Shown here piece by piece: positions 5,940 through 7,989 of a stretch of DNA of 7,989 nt. Origin of the DNA: Deltaproteobacteria bacterium (lineage in GTDB: Bacteria > Myxococcota_A > UBA9042 > DTJE01); NCBI GenBank assembly GCA_013151875.1, contig JAADHL010000244.1, forward strand, positions 1 through 7,989, in the 5' to 3' direction. The notes under the pieces are model-generated. The model searched no databases. It was not told the origin of the DNA and saw only the letters and a list, made by a program, of their open reading frames with translations. Position 1 is the first letter of the stretch, and every line of letters starts with the position of its first letter. A program made the translations under genes and the position numbers.

Positions 5940-7354
5940 CCGACCAGCCTCCTGGGGTCGGCCACCTTGCCCGTGACCGCGGATGCAGCGGCGGTCAGAG
6001 GCGACGCCAGGAAGGTGCGGCCTCCCTTGCCTTGGCGTCCCTCGAAGTTCCTGTTACTGGTCGAGACGGCGTACTGGCCCGGCTCCAGCATGTCGCCGTT
6101 CATGGCGATGCACATCGAGCAACCCGGCTCGCGCCACTCGGCCCCGGCGTCCGTGAAAACCCTGTCCAGCCCCTCGGCCTCGGCCTGGCGCTTTACCTGG
6201 ACCGAGCCAGGCACCACCAGTGCCCGAACGCCGTTGCTGACCTTGCGCCCCTTGAAAACACGCGCGGCATCGCGCAGGTCGGATATACGGGAGTTGGTGC
6301 ACGACCCGATGAATACCACGTCCACCACGTGTCCCAGGATTGGTTCCCCGGGGCGCAAATCCATGTAACGCAGGGCCTTTTCGGCCGCGTCCCTGAGGGC
6401 CGGGTCGTCTTCCGAGGCCGGGTCCGGCACCCTGTCTTCGATGGGGATCGCCATGCCGGGATTGGTGCCCCAGGTGATCATCGGGCCCAGACCGGAAACG
6501 TCGATATCGATGGTAGAGTCGAATGCCGCGCCCGGATCGGAGGGCAGGGCGCGCCATTTCCTGACGGCTTCGTCCCAATCCGCCCCGGTGGGTGCGAATT
6601 CGCGTCCGGCCAGGTACTCGAACGTCGTGTCGTCCGGGGCGATCAGACCGGAACGGGCGCCCCCCTCGATGGTCATGTTGCAAAGCGTCATCCTGCCTTC
6701 CATGCCGAGCGACCTTATGGCGTCACCACTGTACTCGATTACATGGCCGGCGCCTCCTCCGACACCGATCCTGGCTATCAGCGCCAGAATCATGTCCTTG
6801 GCCGTCGCGCAGTCTTGGGGCCGTCCCTCGAAGCGCACCTCCATGGTCCTTGACCGCCTTTGCAGCAGGCACTGGGTGGCGAGCACGTGTTCGACCTCGC
6901 TGGTGCCGATGCCGAACGCCAGCGCCCCGAACGCGCCGTGAGTGGCGGTGTGGCTGTCGCCGCAGCACACGGTCATGCCCGGCCGGGTAAGTCCCCTTTC
7001 CGGCCCGACCACGTGAACTACCCCCTGCTTGTCGGACCCCATTGGATACAGCCTGATTCCGTGTTCTTCGCAGTTGGCCCGCAATTGGTCCAGCTGGACC
7101 CTGGCCTGGCCCATCACGGAATCAATGGTGGAGCCTGGAAGGGTGGGGGTAGAGTGGTCCATGGTGGCCGCGGCGAGTTCGGGCCTCCTAACTTTGACGC
7201 CGCGGCGCCGCAGCCCGGTAAACGCCTGCGGTGACGTGACCTCGTGGACCAGGTGCAGGTCCACATACAGGATTGCCGGGCATCCGGCCTCCTGCGCAAC
7301 CACGTGGGCATCCCAGATTTTTCCGTACATTGTGCGGGGTTCAGGCGGCGTCAT
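5936..7354 (-). CDS. leuC: 3-isopropylmalate dehydratase large subunit LeuC
   Basis: The large, iron-sulfur subunit of isopropylmalate isomerase, of the aconitase family, acting in the cytoplasm with LeuD. The 472 residues are full length for the long bacterial type. The three 4Fe-4S cysteines are present: Cys352 in IGSCTNSRI, and Cys412 and Cys415 in GCSMCIAMN. Other conserved blocks are MYGKIWDAHVV (9-19), DHSTPT (66-71), CCGDSHTATHGAFGALAFGIGTSEVEHVLATQ (130-161), MTIEGGARSGLIAPDDTTFEYL (227-248) and STSNRNFEGRQG (431-442). The ATG overlaps the leuA stop (ATGA, 7351-7354) and has GGGAGGG seven bases upstream; an internal ATG at 7330 (residue 9) is less well placed. In this operon the enzyme probably serves both the leucine and the citramalate routes, since no second isomerase is visible in the window. 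Confidence 0.98.
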   Translation of the reverse strand: MTPPEPRTMYGKIWDAHVVAQEAGCPAILYVDLHLVHEVTSPQAFTGLRRRGVKVRRPELAAATMDHSTPTLPGSTIDSVMGQARVQLDQLRANCEEHGIRLYPMGSDKQGVVHVVGPERGLTRPGMTVCCGDSHTATHGAFGALAFGIGTSEVEHVLATQCLLQRRSRTMEVRFEGRPQDCATAKDMILALIARIGVGGGAGHVIEYSGDAIRSLGMEGRMTLCNMTIEGGARSGLIAPDDTTFEYLAGREFAPTGADWDEAVRKWRALPSDPGAAFDSTIDIDVSGLGPMITWGTNPGMAIPIEDRVPDPASEDDPALRDAAEKALRYMDLRPGEPILGHVVDVVFIGSCTNSRISDLRDAARVFKGRKVSNGVRALVVPGSVQVKRQAEAEGLDRVFTDAGAEWREPGCSMCIAMNGDMLEPGQYAVSTSNRNFEGRQGKGGRTFLASPLTAAASAVTGKVADPRRLVG

Positions 7355-7989
7355 TCGACGACCCTCCCGCGGCCAGCGACCAGCACCTTGTTGACCGCCA
7401 TGAGATAGGCCTTGGCGCCGGCAACCACGATGTCCGTGTCCGCGCCATGGCCCAGATATGTCCGGCGGGTATCCGGTTCATCCATGGAGGCCGGCCCACG
7501 GCCGGAGTCGTCGCGCACGCGCACCGTTACCTCGCCCAGAGCGTCAATGCCCTGGGTCACGGACTGGACCGCGAACTCCAGCAGCGTGATCCTGGCGCTG
7601 GTCAATTCGCGGATCGCCTTGAATGCGGCGTCCACCGGGCCAGTACCCAGCGCCGCCCTCGTCATTTCATCGCCGTTGGGTCCGATCAGGCGCACCGTGG
7701 CGGTGGGCAGGCCCATGGTCCCGCAGGCCACCTGCAGACCATCCAGAGTGAACAGTTCCTCCGGCCTGAACAGTTCGTCGGCAACCAGGGCCTCCAGGTC
7801 GGCGTCGGTTATGGCCTTCTTTTTGTCCGCCAGTATCTTGAACCGCTCGAATGCCTTGTGCAGATCCTCGTCGCTCAGCCGGTAGCCGAGCTCGGCCAGG
7901 CGCGCCTTGACCGCGTGCCGGCCCGAGTGCTTTCCCAGGACCAACAGGCTGCGGCTCGCACCCACCGTTTCCGGCCGCATGATCTCGTA
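7351..7989 (-). CDS. leuA: 2-isopropylmalate synthase LeuA, C-terminal part (cut by the window edge)
   Basis: LeuA condenses 2-oxoisovalerate with acetyl-CoA, the committed and normally leucine-inhibited step of leucine synthesis. Only about 212 C-terminal residues are in the window; the catalytic barrel is beyond the right edge. The frame is open to 7989 and starts with YEIMRPETVG, so the ATG at 7980 is internal. Counted from that methionine, the LVLGKHSGRHA block (13-23) marks the end of the catalytic region. A helical linker follows (about 24-75), then the regulatory domain, with DGLQVACGTMGLPTATVRL (80-98), GTGPVDAAFKAI (112-123) and the closing block GHGADTDIVVAGAKAYLMAVNKVL (177-200). 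The intact regulatory domain suggests feedback control by leucine is kept. Its TGA overlaps the leuC ATG by four bases. It is a paralogue of CimA in the same operon, but the block just given differs from the CimA ending, so the two are not confused. Confidence 0.96.
   Translation of the reverse strand, partial: YEIMRPETVGASRSLLVLGKHSGRHAVKARLAELGYRLSDEDLHKAFERFKILADKKKAITDADLEALVADELFRPEELFTLDGLQVACGTMGLPTATVRLIGPNGDEMTRAALGTGPVDAAFKAIRELTSARITLLEFAVQSVTQGIDALGEVTVRVRDDSGRGPASMDEPDTRRTYLGHGADTDIVVAGAKAYLMAVNKVLVAGRGRVVE
7362..7368 (-). promoter_or_regulatory. leuC: Ribosome binding site of leuC
   Basis: GGGAGGG on the minus strand (7368-7362), inside the end of leuA, is seven bases before the ATG at 7354. 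It favours that start over the in-frame ATG at 7330. Confidence 0.65.

Noticed and set aside
5235..6853. Long plus-strand open frames (for example 5235-5915 and 6032-6853) opposite leuD and leuC.
   Set aside because: The minus strand carries full-length, motif-complete LeuD and LeuC. The plus-strand frames have biased composition and no known motif.
7351..7989. A leucine leader peptide, attenuator or T-box for the operon.
   Set aside because: The window starts inside leuA, so the upstream region where it would lie is not present.

Overview
GC-rich, almost fully coding bacterial DNA holding two convergent transcription units that meet at a gap of about 30 bases (2701-2729). Nothing in the window fixes the taxon. 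The 472/194-residue LeuC/LeuD pair is of the long bacterial type, and the citramalate synthase belongs to a subfamily spread over several phyla, so I offer no name. I see no mobile element, CRISPR array, RNA gene or viral gene.

Left part, + strand (2-2700): a gene entering from the left edge encodes the C-terminal part of a class I SAM-dependent methyltransferase. It runs without a stop through a Gly/Ala-rich linker into a complete ABC ATPase. An ABC-2 type permease follows with a 4-base ATGA overlap. Together they look like an exporter whose ATPase carries a methyltransferase at its N-terminus. The substrate cannot be told from the sequence.

Right part, - strand (7989 down to about 2730): a branched-chain amino acid operon in the order leuA (3' part only), leuC, leuD, cimA, leuB. 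All four junctions are 4-base stop/start overlaps (ATGA three times, TTGA once), each with a purine-rich ribosome binding site. LeuA and CimA are two paralogous Claisen-type synthases, and one LeuCD isomerase and one LeuB dehydrogenase probably serve both. LeuA makes 2-isopropylmalate for leucine. CimA is predicted to make (R)-citramalate from pyruvate and acetyl-CoA, leading to 2-oxobutyrate and isoleucine without threonine. The operon promoter and any leader or attenuator lie beyond the right edge.

Two irregularities deserve attention. The leuB frame ends early at a TAA, and the conserved LeuB C-terminus lies intact one frame away; adding one base near 2774-2783 restores a normal 352-residue protein. 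The methyltransferase-ATPase fusion is continuous, but a TAA one frame away at the domain boundary leaves open a one-base indel joining two genes. I found no convincing wholly new system; the fused exporter ATPase is the least ordinary item.
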